Of a stretch of 64,000 bases of DNA, positions 7,901 to 16,135 are shown piece after piece. The translations under genes and the position numbers were made by a program. How positions within the stretch are numbered: position 1 is the first letter of the stretch; the number at the start of each line of letters is the position of its first letter. A model generated the notes under the pieces. It had not been told where the DNA came from. It searched no databases and saw nothing but the letters and a program-made list of their open reading frames with translations. The stretch comes from [Zimmermannella] alba NBRC 15616 (GTDB lineage: Bacteria > Actinomycetota > Actinomycetes > Actinomycetales > Microbacteriaceae). The DNA lies in NCBI RefSeq assembly GCF_001570905.1, contig NZ_BCSO01000007.1, positions 1 through 64,000 of the forward strand. The letters run 5' to 3'.

Positions 7901-8887
7901 ATGAACTGGAGCGTATGGGACACGCTGTTCATCATCGTCGGGGTCATTGGCCTCGTCGCGACGGCGCTCATGTGGCGCTTCTCGAGCTTGCTCACGCGAG
8001 TGCTTGGCCTGGTCTTCGGTGGCTTCCTCGTGCTCTTTGGTGTGGTGGCAGGTCTGCAGATGGAGTGGACGTACCCGCTGCCGCTGCTGGCCCTGCCGCT
8101 TGTGCCGATCCTCCTGGCCCTCGTCGTTGATCTTCCGAAGCACCAGCGCGGTGCAGGCGTTGCGGCTCCCGCAGCGGCTCCGATTGCCGCCAACTCAATG
8201 ACCCCGCCGCCGATGCAGGCCGCGACGACGCCTGCGCCGTCGAAGCTTGACGACGCTCCGCAAGTGGGGCCGGACGCCACGCACGAAGACATTGATGCAG
8301 CGCTTGCCGACTGGTACTTCGACCCGGCCGCGGGTCGCACGAAGCGTGACGGCGGTGAAAAGGCAGACGAGATCGAGTGGGATGCTCCCGCTGCAACGAC
8401 CTCGCAGGATGCGGAGCGCGAACTTCCGAGCGGCCACCACGCTGGCCCGGTCGCCGACTTTGGCGACGGCTACGAGCTTGCTGCCGATGGCGCAGCCGAC
8501 GTTGAGGAAGACGGCTCGATCAGCTACCCCGCAGGTGCTCCGGCCTCGGTGACGAGGACGTCCGCCGACGAATCCGTGCAGCGCGAGTCGGTTGAGGATG
8601 TCGTCTCGGCGCACGAAAGCAACGTGGACGAGTGGGCTCCGGAGGAGGGGCCGGACGCTGAGTCGGTGCTCGACGTGGATGGTGCACCGAGCCACGGCTT
8701 CACGCGTGAGCAGGCGATGGACCCGGCAACGCCCGCTGCGACGCTGCACGAGATCGCGGCAGCAGCGCCTGAGCTGCACGCGGCCCTCGCTTCGAACCCC
8801 TCGCTCTACCCGAGCCTTCGCGAGTGGCTCGCGAGCTCGCCCGAGCAGGACGTCCAAGACGCCCTCGCGAAGAACCCCGCGAAGTAG
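7901..8887 (+). CDS. Membrane protein with C-terminal variant leucine-rich repeat region
   Basis: The 328-aa product starts with three hydrophobic segments (roughly residues 5-25, 31-50 and 55-78). A long Ala/Pro and acidic linker follows. The last 60 residues read like the actinobacterial variant leucine-rich repeat: DPATPAATLHEIAAAAPELH, then a second similar unit ending LREWLASSPEQ. Such proteins are usually of unknown function. A GAGGGG sequence precedes the ATG at 7901. It converges on the TerC gene and is separated from smc by about 150 bases, so it may have its own promoter. Membrane location is clear; the role is unknown. Confidence 0.75.
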   Translation: MNWSVWDTLFIIVGVIGLVATALMWRFSSLLTRVLGLVFGGFLVLFGVVAGLQMEWTYPLPLLALPLVPILLALVVDLPKHQRGAGVAAPAAAPIAANSMTPPPMQAATTPAPSKLDDAPQVGPDATHEDIDAALADWYFDPAAGRTKRDGGEKADEIEWDAPAATTSQDAERELPSGHHAGPVADFGDGYELAADGAADVEEDGSISYPAGAPASVTRTSADESVQRESVEDVVSAHESNVDEWAPEEGPDAESVLDVDGAPSHGFTREQAMDPATPAATLHEIAAAAPELHAALASNPSLYPSLREWLASSPEQDVQDALAKNPAK

Positions 8888-8909
8888 TCGATTCGCTCAC
8901 GCCGGGCCG

Positions 8910-8960
8910 GTGGCCTCGATACGCCGCCTTCGGCGGCACTTGACCACCTCAGTGGCATGG
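8910..8960. terminator. Hairpin in a convergent intergenic repeat
   Basis: GCCGCC (8923-8928) and GGCGGC (8932-8937) form a short stem between two convergent genes. It is embedded in a degenerate motif (GGCCTCGATACGCCG...) that resembles the repeats at 45784-45961. It may act as a bidirectional terminator. There is no T-run. Confidence 0.4.
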
Positions 8961-8982
8961 CACTCGACGGGCGCGGAGGCGG

Positions 8983-9999
8983 CTACGAGGCCTGGCTTGA
9001 CGTGGCCTCGACAGCCTCAGACTCCCCATCCCCATCCCCGCCGCGCGAGTAGATGAGGCTCGCGATCGTCGCGATCGCCAGCACGCCGAAGATGAACGCG
9101 AGCGAGAACCAGATCGGAATCTCCGGCACCCACATCACCGGCTGTCCTCCGTTCACGAAGGGCAGCTCGTTCACGTGCAGTGCATGGAACACGAGCTTCA
9201 CGCCGATGAAGCCGAGGATGAACGCGAGACCAAGGTCGAGGAAGACGAGACGCTCCAGCAGTGCTCCGATGAGGAAGTACAGCTGACGAAGCCCCATGAG
9301 CGCGACCGCGTTCGCAAGGAACACGAGGTACGCCTCCTGCGTGATACCGAAGATCGCCGGGATCGAGTCAAGCGCAAAGAGCAGGTCGGTAAAACCGAGC
9401 GACACGACGACGAGCACGAGCGGCGTCATCGCCTTCTTGCCGTCCTTCATGACAGTCCACTTGTCATCGTTGTATTCCTCGCTCGTGTGGATGACCTTCT
9501 TCACGAGGTTCACCCAGCTGGGCATCTCTGGCTCGTCATCCTGGAACGATTCGATCGCCTGACGCACTGCCATGAACAGCAGCCACGCACTGAAGATGTA
9601 GAACACCCAGCTCCAGGCTTCGAGGATGGCCGCACCCGCCACGATAAAGATCATGCGCATGATGAGGGCGATCGCGATGCCGAGCAGCAGCGCCTTCTGC
9701 TGCGCGAGCTTCGGCACCTTGAAGCTCGTCATGATGATGAGGAAGACGAAGAGGTTATCGACCGACAACGCCTTCTCGGTCGTGTAACCCCCGATGAACT
9801 GGCCCGCGTGGTCCCAGTCCCACAGCCACGCGATGCCGAACATCATGACGAAGGCGATGCCGATGTAGAAGAGCGACCAGAAGGTCGACTCCTTGATTGT
9901 CGGTTCGTGTGCGTCGCGCACGTGCGTGACGAAGTCAAAAGCGAAAAAGGCAATGATCAAGACGATCGTGACAAGCCAAATCCACAGGGGGACATGCAT
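8983..9999 (-). CDS. TerC/Alx family integral membrane protein
   Basis: This 338-aa protein has eight or nine membrane segments with the conserved acidic positions of TerC: FFAFDFVTH in the first helix region, EKALSVDNLFVFLIIM, and DLLFALDSIPAIFG. Members such as E. coli Alx and B. subtilis MeeF/MeeY handle manganese, by export or metalation of secreted proteins. A GGAGGA ribosome binding site precedes the ATG at 9999. The upstream leader matches a yybP-ykoY manganese riboswitch, which supports regulation by Mn2+ and a manganese role. It is the second gene on this strand after the histidine phosphatase, but the riboswitch implies its own transcript. Confidence 0.92.
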   Translation of the reverse strand: MHVPLWIWLVTIVLIIAFFAFDFVTHVRDAHEPTIKESTFWSLFYIGIAFVMMFGIAWLWDWDHAGQFIGGYTTEKALSVDNLFVFLIIMTSFKVPKLAQQKALLLGIAIALIMRMIFIVAGAAILEAWSWVFYIFSAWLLFMAVRQAIESFQDDEPEMPSWVNLVKKVIHTSEEYNDDKWTVMKDGKKAMTPLVLVVVSLGFTDLLFALDSIPAIFGITQEAYLVFLANAVALMGLRQLYFLIGALLERLVFLDLGLAFILGFIGVKLVFHALHVNELPFVNGGQPVMWVPEIPIWFSLAFIFGVLAIATIASLIYSRGGDGDGESEAVEATSSQAS

Positions 10000-10032
10000 G
10001 AGGGTTCCTCCGGCGTTCAGGTTCCACGAACA

Positions 10033-10137
10033 GCCGAAGGTCTCTTCCGCCGGTGAAACCAGCCGCCGTGCCCGGGCGCTTTACGAAAAGCAGCCGTGAT
10101 GACGAACACGACGCGGAGGAATACTCCCCTTCAACGG
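10033..10137 (-). promoter_or_regulatory. yybP-ykoY (Mn2+) riboswitch upstream of TerC gene
   Basis: Read on the minus strand, the leader holds the class hallmarks: GAAGGGGAGTA at the 5' side and GAGACCTTC at the 3' side, able to pair through GAAGG/CCTTC and ATTCC/GGAA. Stems lie between them, including one with GGTTTCACCGGC. The 3' side ends about 30 bases before the TerC ribosome binding site. This class binds Mn2+ and typically controls TerC/Alx and P-type ATPase genes. I identified it by eye; a covariance-model search would be decisive. Confidence 0.75.
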
Positions 10138-10146
10138 GTAACGAGG

Positions 10147-10755
10147 TTACACGTCCTCGCTGTCGCGTGTCACGGAGAGCACTGAATGGTGGGGGAGCGG
10201 GTAGCCGTTCGCGAGGACGACACGGAAATCGTTCGGCGCCGCATCCCCGGTCGTTTCGAGGACGCTGAGGGTCGCATTGCCGATGCTGGGCGCTGGGCGT
10301 GACATGAATTCGCCGAGGACGTGACGGATGACCGTGCCGTGGCAGACGACGAGCACATCCTCTGCCGGATGCCGCTCCGCGATCTCGCGCACGGCCTGCA
10401 CCGTGCGGGCGATGACGGCCTCCATCGGCTCCACGCTCGGGTGGTCCAGTGGTGCGCGCGTACCATCCGGAAGCCAATAGGAGGTGCCTTCGAGCTCACC
10501 GAAACCACGCTCGGTGACGAGGTTTTCGCGCATCGGGGCGGGGAGGCCGGCGAGCTGGGCAATCGTCGTGGCCGTCTCCATCGCACGCACGAGCGGGGAG
10601 GAGTAGATGTGCTGCCAGCCAGCGTTCTCGAGCATCCGGCCCGCGCTCTCTGCCTGGCGGCGACCCTGCGAGTTGAGCGGAATATCTGAGGCGCCCTGCA
10701 AGAGTCCCTTCGCGTTCCACTCGGTTTCACCGTGACGGATCAGTCCAATGCGCAT
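10147..10755 (-). CDS. Histidine phosphatase family protein
   Basis: This 202-aa member of the phosphoglycerate-mutase-like superfamily has the catalytic signature LIRHGETEWN at residues 5-14, with the phospho-accepting His. The second active-site His is in VVCHGTVIRHVL. An SPLVRAMETA segment supplies a further conserved arginine. Substrates range from sugar phosphates to alpha-ribazole phosphate and cannot be told here. It is divergent from ftsY with about 57 bases between starts and lies upstream of the riboswitch-controlled TerC gene. Length is typical. The family call is firm. Confidence 0.9.
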   Translation of the reverse strand: MRIGLIRHGETEWNAKGLLQGASDIPLNSQGRRQAESAGRMLENAGWQHIYSSPLVRAMETATTIAQLAGLPAPMRENLVTERGFGELEGTSYWLPDGTRAPLDHPSVEPMEAVIARTVQAVREIAERHPAEDVLVVCHGTVIRHVLGEFMSRPAPSIGNATLSVLETTGDAAPNDFRVVLANGYPLPHHSVLSVTRDSEDV

Positions 10756-10812
10756 CCGGATCCTTTCTTCCCTGCAATCGTCCCATGTACAGGGAACGGA
10801 TACCCTGGGGGC

Positions 10813-11688
10813 ATGGCGGAACGTACTCCTTGGTCACTCGGTAATGCGCTGCGCGGCATGTTTGGTCGTCGCACGATCGACGAGACGACGTGGGAGGACC
10901 TCGAAGAAGCGCTCATCACGGCGGACTTCGGTCCGGACATCACCGAGGAGATCATCGAGGAGCTCCAGGCGGGCGTTGAGCGCTACCAGGTGACCGACCC
11001 GCGCGATCTCAAGCGCATGCTCCGCGAAACGATTGAAGAGCGCCTCGCGAAGTTCGACCCGACGCTGAAGCTCTCGGCCCGCCCGGCGGTAACGCTTGTT
11101 GTTGGTGTAAACGGCGTTGGCAAGACCACCACCATTGGCAAGTTCGCGAAGTTCCTGCGCAACCACGGCATGACGGTTGTCGTGGGCGCCGCCGACACCT
11201 TCCGAGCGGCAGCCGTGGAGCAGCTTGCGACGTGGGCCGGACGCGCGGGTGCGCTCATCGTGCGTCCGCAGCACGAAGGCCAGGATCCGGCATCTGTCGC
11301 ATACCAGACCGTCGAAGTGGCGCAGCGCGACAACATCCCGATGGTCATCATCGACACGGCTGGGCGTCTGCAGACCAAGGGCGGTCTCATGGATGAGCTC
11401 GGCAAGATTCGGCGCGTCGTCGAGAAGCTCGGCGAAGTGTCCGAGGTGCTGCTCGTGCTCGACGCGACGACGGGGCAGAACGGCGTCTCGCAGGCGGAAG
11501 CCTTCATCAAGTACGCGGGCGTCACGGGCCTCGTCGTCACGAAGCTCGATGGTTCGGCAAAGGGTGGCTTCGTGCTCGCCGTGCAGGAGCGCACGGGCCT
11601 GCCGATCAAGCTCATCGGTCAGGGCGAAGGCATCGACGACCTCACCGGTTTCACGCCGCACGTCTACGCCGAGAAACTCGTCGGCTAG
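10813..11688 (+). CDS. ftsY: Signal recognition particle receptor FtsY
   Basis: FtsY is the membrane-associated GTPase that docks the ribosome-SRP complex for co-translational insertion. The ATG at 10813 gives 291 aa starting MAERTPWSLGNALRGMFGRR, a short amphipathic helix that can bind lipid. A longer open frame from 10732 adds 27 residues with no family match. The NG domain shows G1 GVNGVGKTT, the DTFRAAA motif, the DTAGR G3 motif, and TKLDGSAKGG near the C-terminus. The long acidic A domain of E. coli FtsY is absent, as in many actinobacteria. ffh follows after the palindromic repeat. Confidence 0.96.
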   Translation: MAERTPWSLGNALRGMFGRRTIDETTWEDLEEALITADFGPDITEEIIEELQAGVERYQVTDPRDLKRMLRETIEERLAKFDPTLKLSARPAVTLVVGVNGVGKTTTIGKFAKFLRNHGMTVVVGAADTFRAAAVEQLATWAGRAGALIVRPQHEGQDPASVAYQTVEVAQRDNIPMVIIDTAGRLQTKGGLMDELGKIRRVVEKLGEVSEVLLVLDATTGQNGVSQAEAFIKYAGVTGLVVTKLDGSAKGGFVLAVQERTGLPIKLIGQGEGIDDLTGFTPHVYAEKLVG

Positions 11689-11703
11689 CACGCTGTGCAG
11701 TAA

Positions 11704-11758
11704 TGGCAGTATTTGGGGCTTCGAGGCGTGGTGCGCCTTGAAGCCCCAAATACTGCCA
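11704..11758. repeat. Long palindromic intergenic repeat, copy 2
   Basis: This is the same element as at 3899-3953. The 25-bp arms flank a TGGTG loop; the left arm differs by one base (CGAGG for CAAGG), which still allows a G-U pair in RNA. It lies 15 bases after the ftsY stop and about 60 before ffh. Here it could terminate or stabilise ftsY mRNA, but the first copy lies between divergent starts, so termination is not its general function. Confidence 0.85.
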
Positions 11759-11818
11759 CGAATGCACATTCGCCCCGCGCCCCAGCCGTCGCGACGCCTC
11801 GCGTAGAATCTTGGAACT

Positions 11819-13384
11819 ATGGCCATCTTCGGAAATCTCTCGCTTCGGCTCACCGAATCTCTCGCAAACCTCCGCACCAAGGGCAAGCTCACCCCGGCGG
11901 ACGTCGACGGGACCGTTCGGGAGATTCGCCGCGCCCTCCTCGAAGCGGACGTCGCGCTGCCGGTCGTCAAGGAATTCACCGCGCACATTCGCGAGCGCGC
12001 ACTCTCGGATGACGTCAACAAGGCGCTGAACCCGGCCCAGCAGGTCGTGCAGATCGTCAATGAGGAACTCATCGGCATCCTCGGTGGCGAGGTCCGCCGC
12101 ATCAACTTCGCGAAGCAGCCGCCGACGGTCATCATGCTTGCGGGTCTGCAAGGTGCCGGTAAGACGACCCTCGCCGGAAAGCTCGCGAAGAAGCTCCTCG
12201 AAGACAAACACCAGCCGATGCTCGTGGCCTGTGACCTTCAGCGCCCGAACGCGGTCAACCAGCTGCAGATCGTCGGTGCCCAGGCAGGCGCCCACGTCTT
12301 CGCGCCGGAGCCCGGTAACGGCATCGGCGACCCGGTCCGCGTGGCGAAGGACGCCATCAAGTACGCGACCGACAAGCACTACGACGTCGTCATCATTGAC
12401 ACCGCGGGTCGCCTCGGTGTTGACGCGGAGCTCATGAAGCAGGCCGCGAACATCCGCAAGGCAACGAACCCGGATGAAGTCCTCTTTGTCATCGACGCGA
12501 TGATCGGTCAGGACGCTGTTGCCACCGCCAAGGCCTTCCAGGAGGGCGTCGACTTCACGGGTGTCGTGCTCTCGAAGCTCGACGGTGACGCTCGCGGTGG
12601 TGCCGCACTCTCAGTGGCCAAGACGACTGGCCGCCCGATTATGTTCGCTTCGACGGGTGAGCGCCTCGACGAGTTCGAGGTGTTCCACCCCGACCGCATG
12701 GCGAGCCGCATCCTCGACATGGGTGACATCCTCACCCTCATCGAGCAGGCCCAAAAGGCCTTCGACGAGGAAGAGGCGATGAAGGCCGCCGAGAAGATGG
12801 CGAACGACGAGTTCACCCTCGACGACTTTCTCGCGCAGATGCAGCAGATGCGCAAGGCCGGCAACATGAAGCGCATGCTCGGGATGCTTCCGGGCATGGG
12901 GCAGATGAAGGACCTCATTGACAACTTCGATGAGCGCGAGATCAACCGCACCGAGGCGATCATTCAGTCGATGACTCCCGCCGAGCGTAAGAACCCGAAG
13001 CTCATTAATGGCTCGCGTCGTGCCCGCATCGCGCGCGGTTGTGGCCGCACGGTGACGGATGTCAACACCCTCCTCAAGAATTTCGAGCAGGCCTCGAAGA
13101 TGATGAAGACGGTCGCCCGCGGCGGCATGCCGAACATCCCCGGTATGGGGCCGATGCCCGGCATGGGTGGCGGTCGCGCGGCGAAGCGTGCCGCCCAGCA
13201 GAAGGGCAAGAAGAAGGGCAAGGCCTACTCGGGCAACCCGGCGAAGCGTCAGCAGCAGGAGCTGCAGGCGCCGAAGGCGACGGGAGCCGGATTCGGCAAG
13301 GGGGCGGGCTTCGGCACCGCGAGCATCCCGGGCCAGCCGTCTGAGGAAGAACTCGCCCAGCTGCAGAAGTTCCTCAAGCGCTAA
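11819..13384 (+). CDS. ffh: Signal recognition particle protein Ffh
   Basis: Ffh is the SRP54 GTPase that binds 4.5S RNA and signal peptides and partners with FtsY. The 521-aa product has the N domain, a G domain with GLQGAGKTTLAGKLA, DLQRPNAV, DTAGR and SKLDGDARGGAAL, then the M domain. The M domain is methionine-rich and includes MLGMLPGMGQMK and the RNA-binding SRRARIARGCG helix. The tail is rich in Gly, Met and Lys (MPNIPGMGPMPGMGGG), common in actinobacteria. The start MAIFGNLSLRLTESL is canonical. Its stop overlaps the stop of the convergent YbdK-like gene by 4 bases. Confidence 0.98.
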   Translation: MAIFGNLSLRLTESLANLRTKGKLTPADVDGTVREIRRALLEADVALPVVKEFTAHIRERALSDDVNKALNPAQQVVQIVNEELIGILGGEVRRINFAKQPPTVIMLAGLQGAGKTTLAGKLAKKLLEDKHQPMLVACDLQRPNAVNQLQIVGAQAGAHVFAPEPGNGIGDPVRVAKDAIKYATDKHYDVVIIDTAGRLGVDAELMKQAANIRKATNPDEVLFVIDAMIGQDAVATAKAFQEGVDFTGVVLSKLDGDARGGAALSVAKTTGRPIMFASTGERLDEFEVFHPDRMASRILDMGDILTLIEQAQKAFDEEEAMKAAEKMANDEFTLDDFLAQMQQMRKAGNMKRMLGMLPGMGQMKDLIDNFDEREINRTEAIIQSMTPAERKNPKLINGSRRARIARGCGRTVTDVNTLLKNFEQASKMMKTVARGGMPNIPGMGPMPGMGGGRAAKRAAQQKGKKKGKAYSGNPAKRQQQELQAPKATGAGFGKGAGFGTASIPGQPSEEELAQLQKFLKR

Positions 13385-14487
13385 CCGCGTGCTGCCGCGA
13401 TGAGCTCCTGCAGGAGGGGCTCGAAGCGGCCTGCGCTCGCGGCGAGGCGTGCGCGCTGGCGGTCCGCGGAGTTCTCGCGGATAAGGCCCGAGAAACGTTC
13501 GAGCTCGGCGACGCATCCGAGTGAGGACGCGGCGGGCATCGCCCAGTCAATGAGCTCGTCGGCGACCCGTGCGAGGGGAGTTCCTGATGAACCGACGTAC
13601 TGGATGACCTCCATCCCCGTCCCGTAGCGCGCAGCTCGCCAGCGGTTCGTCTTGTGCGCCCACAGTGGCAACTCGCACAGGGCAGGCATTCTGGTTCCCC
13701 GGTCGAGCGCTCGCGAGGTGGCTTCGGCGATGGCGTGCATGAACGCGGTGAGTGCGGCGAGATCGTCGAGGCTTGTAGCGCCATCCGCGACCCGCACTTC
13801 GATTGTGCCAAAGCGTGGCGTGGGGCGGATCTCCCAGCGAAGTTCGGTGGCGGATTGAATGATGCCGCTTGCGATGTAGTGGTCCACCATTTCTTCGATT
13901 TCGGCCCACGAGCGGAAGGCTGGGGGAGTGCCTGCGTGTGGAAGCTGCTGGAAGAGCATGGTGCGGTGCGAGGCAAACCCGGTGTCTTCGCGGCACCAGA
14001 AGGGGCTTGAGGCGCTCGCCGCGAGGAGCACGGGCGAGGTCGCCGTGAGGACGTGCATCACCGGCGCGACCTTTGCTCGGGACTCGACGCCAATGTGCGT
14101 GTGGAGGCCCCAAATTGCGAGCCGATCGGCCCACGCCTTGGACTCCTCGCGCATCGTGGTGAAACGCTCGGTGTCGCGGATCGTGGCATCCCGCCATGAG
14201 GACGTCGGATGCGACCCACTGCCGATGAAGGCGAGACCGCGCTGTGCGGTCGCCTGCCGCAGCAACTCGCGGAGCTCAGCAAGCTCGGCAACCGCCTCCG
14301 GGATGCACGTGTGCACACCCGTGACGAGCTCGACCGTGTTCGTCATGTACTCGGTTACGATGCGGGGGTCATCAATCGCCGCAACGATCTGCGGGCCGAA
14401 CCCCGCCAATTCGCCGCTCGAGGCATCTACGACCGCAAGCTCCCACTCGATACCGAGCGTTGATCGACCTGAGTCGGCGAAATCCAT
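13381..14487 (-). CDS. YbdK-family carboxylate-amine ligase (GCS2)
   Basis: This 368-aa enzyme belongs to the GCS2 family of ATP-dependent carboxylate-amine ligases; E. coli YbdK is a weak gamma-glutamylcysteine ligase. Typical features are TLGIEWELAVVD at the N-terminus, a Glu-rich metal site, ELVTGVHTC, FIGSGSHPTSSW, GLHTHIGVES, and TPRFGTIEVRVADG. The ATG at 14487 opens directly into the domain; the frame extends a further 160 codons upstream with no family character. Whether it makes a low-molecular-weight thiol precursor here is not known. It converges on ffh, and its own promoter should lie near 14490-14560. Confidence 0.9.
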   Translation of the reverse strand: MDFADSGRSTLGIEWELAVVDASSGELAGFGPQIVAAIDDPRIVTEYMTNTVELVTGVHTCIPEAVAELAELRELLRQATAQRGLAFIGSGSHPTSSWRDATIRDTERFTTMREESKAWADRLAIWGLHTHIGVESRAKVAPVMHVLTATSPVLLAASASSPFWCREDTGFASHRTMLFQQLPHAGTPPAFRSWAEIEEMVDHYIASGIIQSATELRWEIRPTPRFGTIEVRVADGATSLDDLAALTAFMHAIAEATSRALDRGTRMPALCELPLWAHKTNRWRAARYGTGMEVIQYVGSSGTPLARVADELIDWAMPAASSLGCVAELERFSGLIRENSADRQRARLAASAGRFEPLLQELIAAARG

Positions 14488-14607
14488 GCGGCAAGCGTAG
14501 TTGAGAGCGGTGGCGCGACGTGCCGATATGACGAAGAAAATCCCCGACCAGGTCAAGAATCTGTGGCGCTCACCCGGGCTGTCGCTTGTGCTTGGTACCG
14601 TGTCACC

Positions 14608-14868
14608 ATGCAGACCTCGCTTCAGGTAGCCGTTCCCGCACTGACCTCCCTCGCTGAGACGGGCGGCACTTTCAACGCGCTGCCGTGGATCATTGGCGGC
14701 ATCGCGCTGCTCATCATCGGCGCGATCGTGTTGTTCATCCTCGGCCGCCGTAAGAAGGACGACGAGGCCGTGGATGAACTCGACGGTGACGCTCCGGAGC
14801 ACGGACTCCACCAGGAGACCCCCGGCGACGACGGTCTCGTCGACGACTCTTGGATGGACAAGCGCTAG
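14608..14868 (+). CDS. Small single-pass membrane protein with LAETG motif
   Basis: This 86-aa product has a short N-terminus, then SLAETGG, one strong transmembrane segment (about residues 28-48, PWIIGGIALLIIGAIVLFIL), a GRRKK positive stop and an acidic tail. LAETG followed by a hydrophobic stretch and basic residues is how class E sortase substrates end. Here there is no separate signal peptide and only about 16 residues precede the motif, while an acidic tail of about 35 residues follows the basic stop. It may be a peptide-releasing substrate, a remnant or a coincidence. The ATG at 14608 fits better than an upstream in-frame start. Confidence 0.65.
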   Translation: MQTSLQVAVPALTSLAETGGTFNALPWIIGGIALLIIGAIVLFILGRRKKDDEAVDELDGDAPEHGLHQETPGDDGLVDDSWMDKR

Positions 14869-14960
14869 CTCGTCAGAGAGGCCGCGGCCCTTGGTCGTGG
14901 ACGCGTGTTGGTCAGGACGCTTGCGTCCTTGTTGAATACTCCATCTGCTCTTTACCACAC

Positions 14961-15012
14961 TGAAGATCTTCATTGAATGTGGTTGACATTGTGTTGTCGT
15001 GTATGTTTACCA
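14961..15012 (+). promoter_or_regulatory. Candidate promoter and operator for the secreted-protein operon
   Basis: A consensus -35 hexamer TTGACA lies at 14983-14988. A perfect 12-bp palindrome, TGAAGATCTTCA at 14961-14972, is just upstream. No strong -10 sits at the usual distance: TATGTT is 13 bases away and TTACCA 18. The region is AT-richer than its surroundings and precedes the first coupled ORF by about 40-70 bases. Confidence 0.35.
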
Positions 15013-15052
15013 TGGACGTGCCTACTGACAGTGTCGTTGTGGAGGTGTTCTG

Positions 15053-15088
15053 ATGGCTCCAAGGGGGCTCGATAGAAGAGTGCGTTAA
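15053..15088 (+). CDS. Possible 11-aa leader peptide
   Basis: An ATG with a strong GGAGGT site six bases upstream (15041-15046) opens an 11-codon frame (MAPRGLDRRVR). It stops 3 bases before the GTG of the first exported protein, which has no good ribosome site of its own. The arrangement suggests translational coupling or a leader peptide. It is too short to judge by composition. Confidence 0.35.
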   Translation: MAPRGLDRRVR

Positions 15089-15091
15089 CGT

Positions 15092-15490
15092 GTGACGCGA
15101 ATCGTAGTAAACCCAATTATATTCTGTTTGCTGGTCATCATGGCCGGGGTGGCTCTTGGTGCCGAGACCGCATTTGCTGCCACGACGAACTATGTGAGCA
15201 ATGAATACAGAAATGAGCGCCAATCGTCCGATTCGGGGGTGCGTGCCCGGATTTCAGGTGGTGTGGCGAGCACCGAGCTTTTTTCTGCCGATGGGGCGAA
15301 TGTAGTGCTCACTATTGAGACATACTATCCGGCGCCGGGGTACCGCAGTGTAGGTTATGCAAGCTCCGGAGGTTCTGTCAATCTAACACACGCGGCCGTA
15401 GCGAATGCTCGTTCGAAATGCATGTGGGATTGGCCGTGGAGTAGCGGAAGTATTGGTGCACTGCGTACAACGTGTGGATTCTATCATTAG
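15092..15490 (+). CDS. Small exported protein, operon gene 1 (paralogue of gene 3)
   Basis: I do not recognise a named family. The 132-aa product has a clear signal peptide (hydrophobic residues 8-24, likely cleavage after an AFAA or AETAFA site). The mature part is Ser/Gly/Asn-rich and ends with two cysteines, in RSKCMWDW and LRTTCGF. The stretch PAPGYRSVGYASSGG...THA...RSKCMW is clearly shared with the third operon gene (PAPGYVEIGRVESTGG...SHA...RSKCSW). This is compatible with a secreted disulfide-bonded peptide or protein. Faint resemblance to lactococcin-972-type bacteriocins (an H-x-A...R...W pattern) is speculative. Base composition is AT-richer than the flanking housekeeping genes. 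Confidence 0.7.
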   Translation: MTRIVVNPIIFCLLVIMAGVALGAETAFAATTNYVSNEYRNERQSSDSGVRARISGGVASTELFSADGANVVLTIETYYPAPGYRSVGYASSGGSVNLTHAAVANARSKCMWDWPWSSGSIGALRTTCGFYH

Positions 15491-15505
15491 AGAGGGGTTT
15501 GGGCA

Positions 15506-16135
15506 TTGACAGAGAAATTTCTCATGACATCAGCGGTTGTTGCTTTGGTGCTGGCCGGAGGTTTTGGCGCGGCCCCCGTTCATGCGACACCGGAAGTGAA
15601 TGTTGAGGACGTGCTAGCTGTGCTCAATGAGCCAAAAGCTGAATATGACAATCTGCCTGATGGTGTGGATCACGCTGCCCTGGGGGGAATCGCGCCTGAC
15701 AGTGTTCGATATTTGGGGCAAGATGCACTTGCGCGCTACTGGGTGGGTGTAGCGCATGATTCTGCCGTCTGCCTGCTTACGGTGATTCCTGACGGTAATC
15801 AGATCGCAGCGAGTGCCTGCGCGAGCTTCCCTGAGTTTTACGAAAAGGGGATCGGGGTTGTTGCTGGCGAATCCCGAGAAGCAGGAGATCGTTCAACGGA
15901 GGCGTACCTTCTCCCTGATGATGCCCCTGATGTGGCGGCTGCTCATACTGGCTCGGTGAAACCGAGCGGCGGGCTCAGTGCTGCTGACGGTTCCACCGTC
16001 GCTGGTGGCCGGGCGGGATCGGCTTATCTCGTTACTGGGCGGCCCGGTACCCTCGGCGTTGAAAGTGGAAATTTTGATCGTCCGAATGGAATCCCCTTCC
16101 GTTTCGAGACGGTGAATATTAACGGTGGGCGCTGA
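15506..16135 (+). CDS. Exported protein, operon gene 2, 209 aa
   Basis: The gene starts at a TTG (15506) behind AGAGGGG, or possibly at the in-frame ATG at 15524, which would shorten the signal peptide. A hydrophobic segment and likely cleavage after PVHA indicate export by Sec. The mature domain (about residues 28-140) includes GVDHAALGGIAPDSVRYLG, a YWVGVAHDSAVCLLTV strand and a second cysteine in IAASACASF. This layout recurs in actinobacterial exported proteins of unknown function. The C-terminal 60 residues are Gly/Ser-rich. It lies 15 bases after gene 1, and its stop overlaps the start of gene 3 (TGATG), so the genes are co-translated. Confidence 0.75.
   Translation: MTEKFLMTSAVVALVLAGGFGAAPVHATPEVNVEDVLAVLNEPKAEYDNLPDGVDHAALGGIAPDSVRYLGQDALARYWVGVAHDSAVCLLTVIPDGNQIAASACASFPEFYEKGIGVVAGESREAGDRSTEAYLLPDDAPDVAAAHTGSVKPSGGLSAADGSTVAGGRAGSAYLVTGRPGTLGVESGNFDRPNGIPFRFETVNINGGR

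Noticed and set aside
14488-14973. N-terminal extension of the YbdK-like frame
   Set aside because: The family starts at the ATG 14487; upstream residues are low complexity and overlap the small LAETG gene on the other strand.
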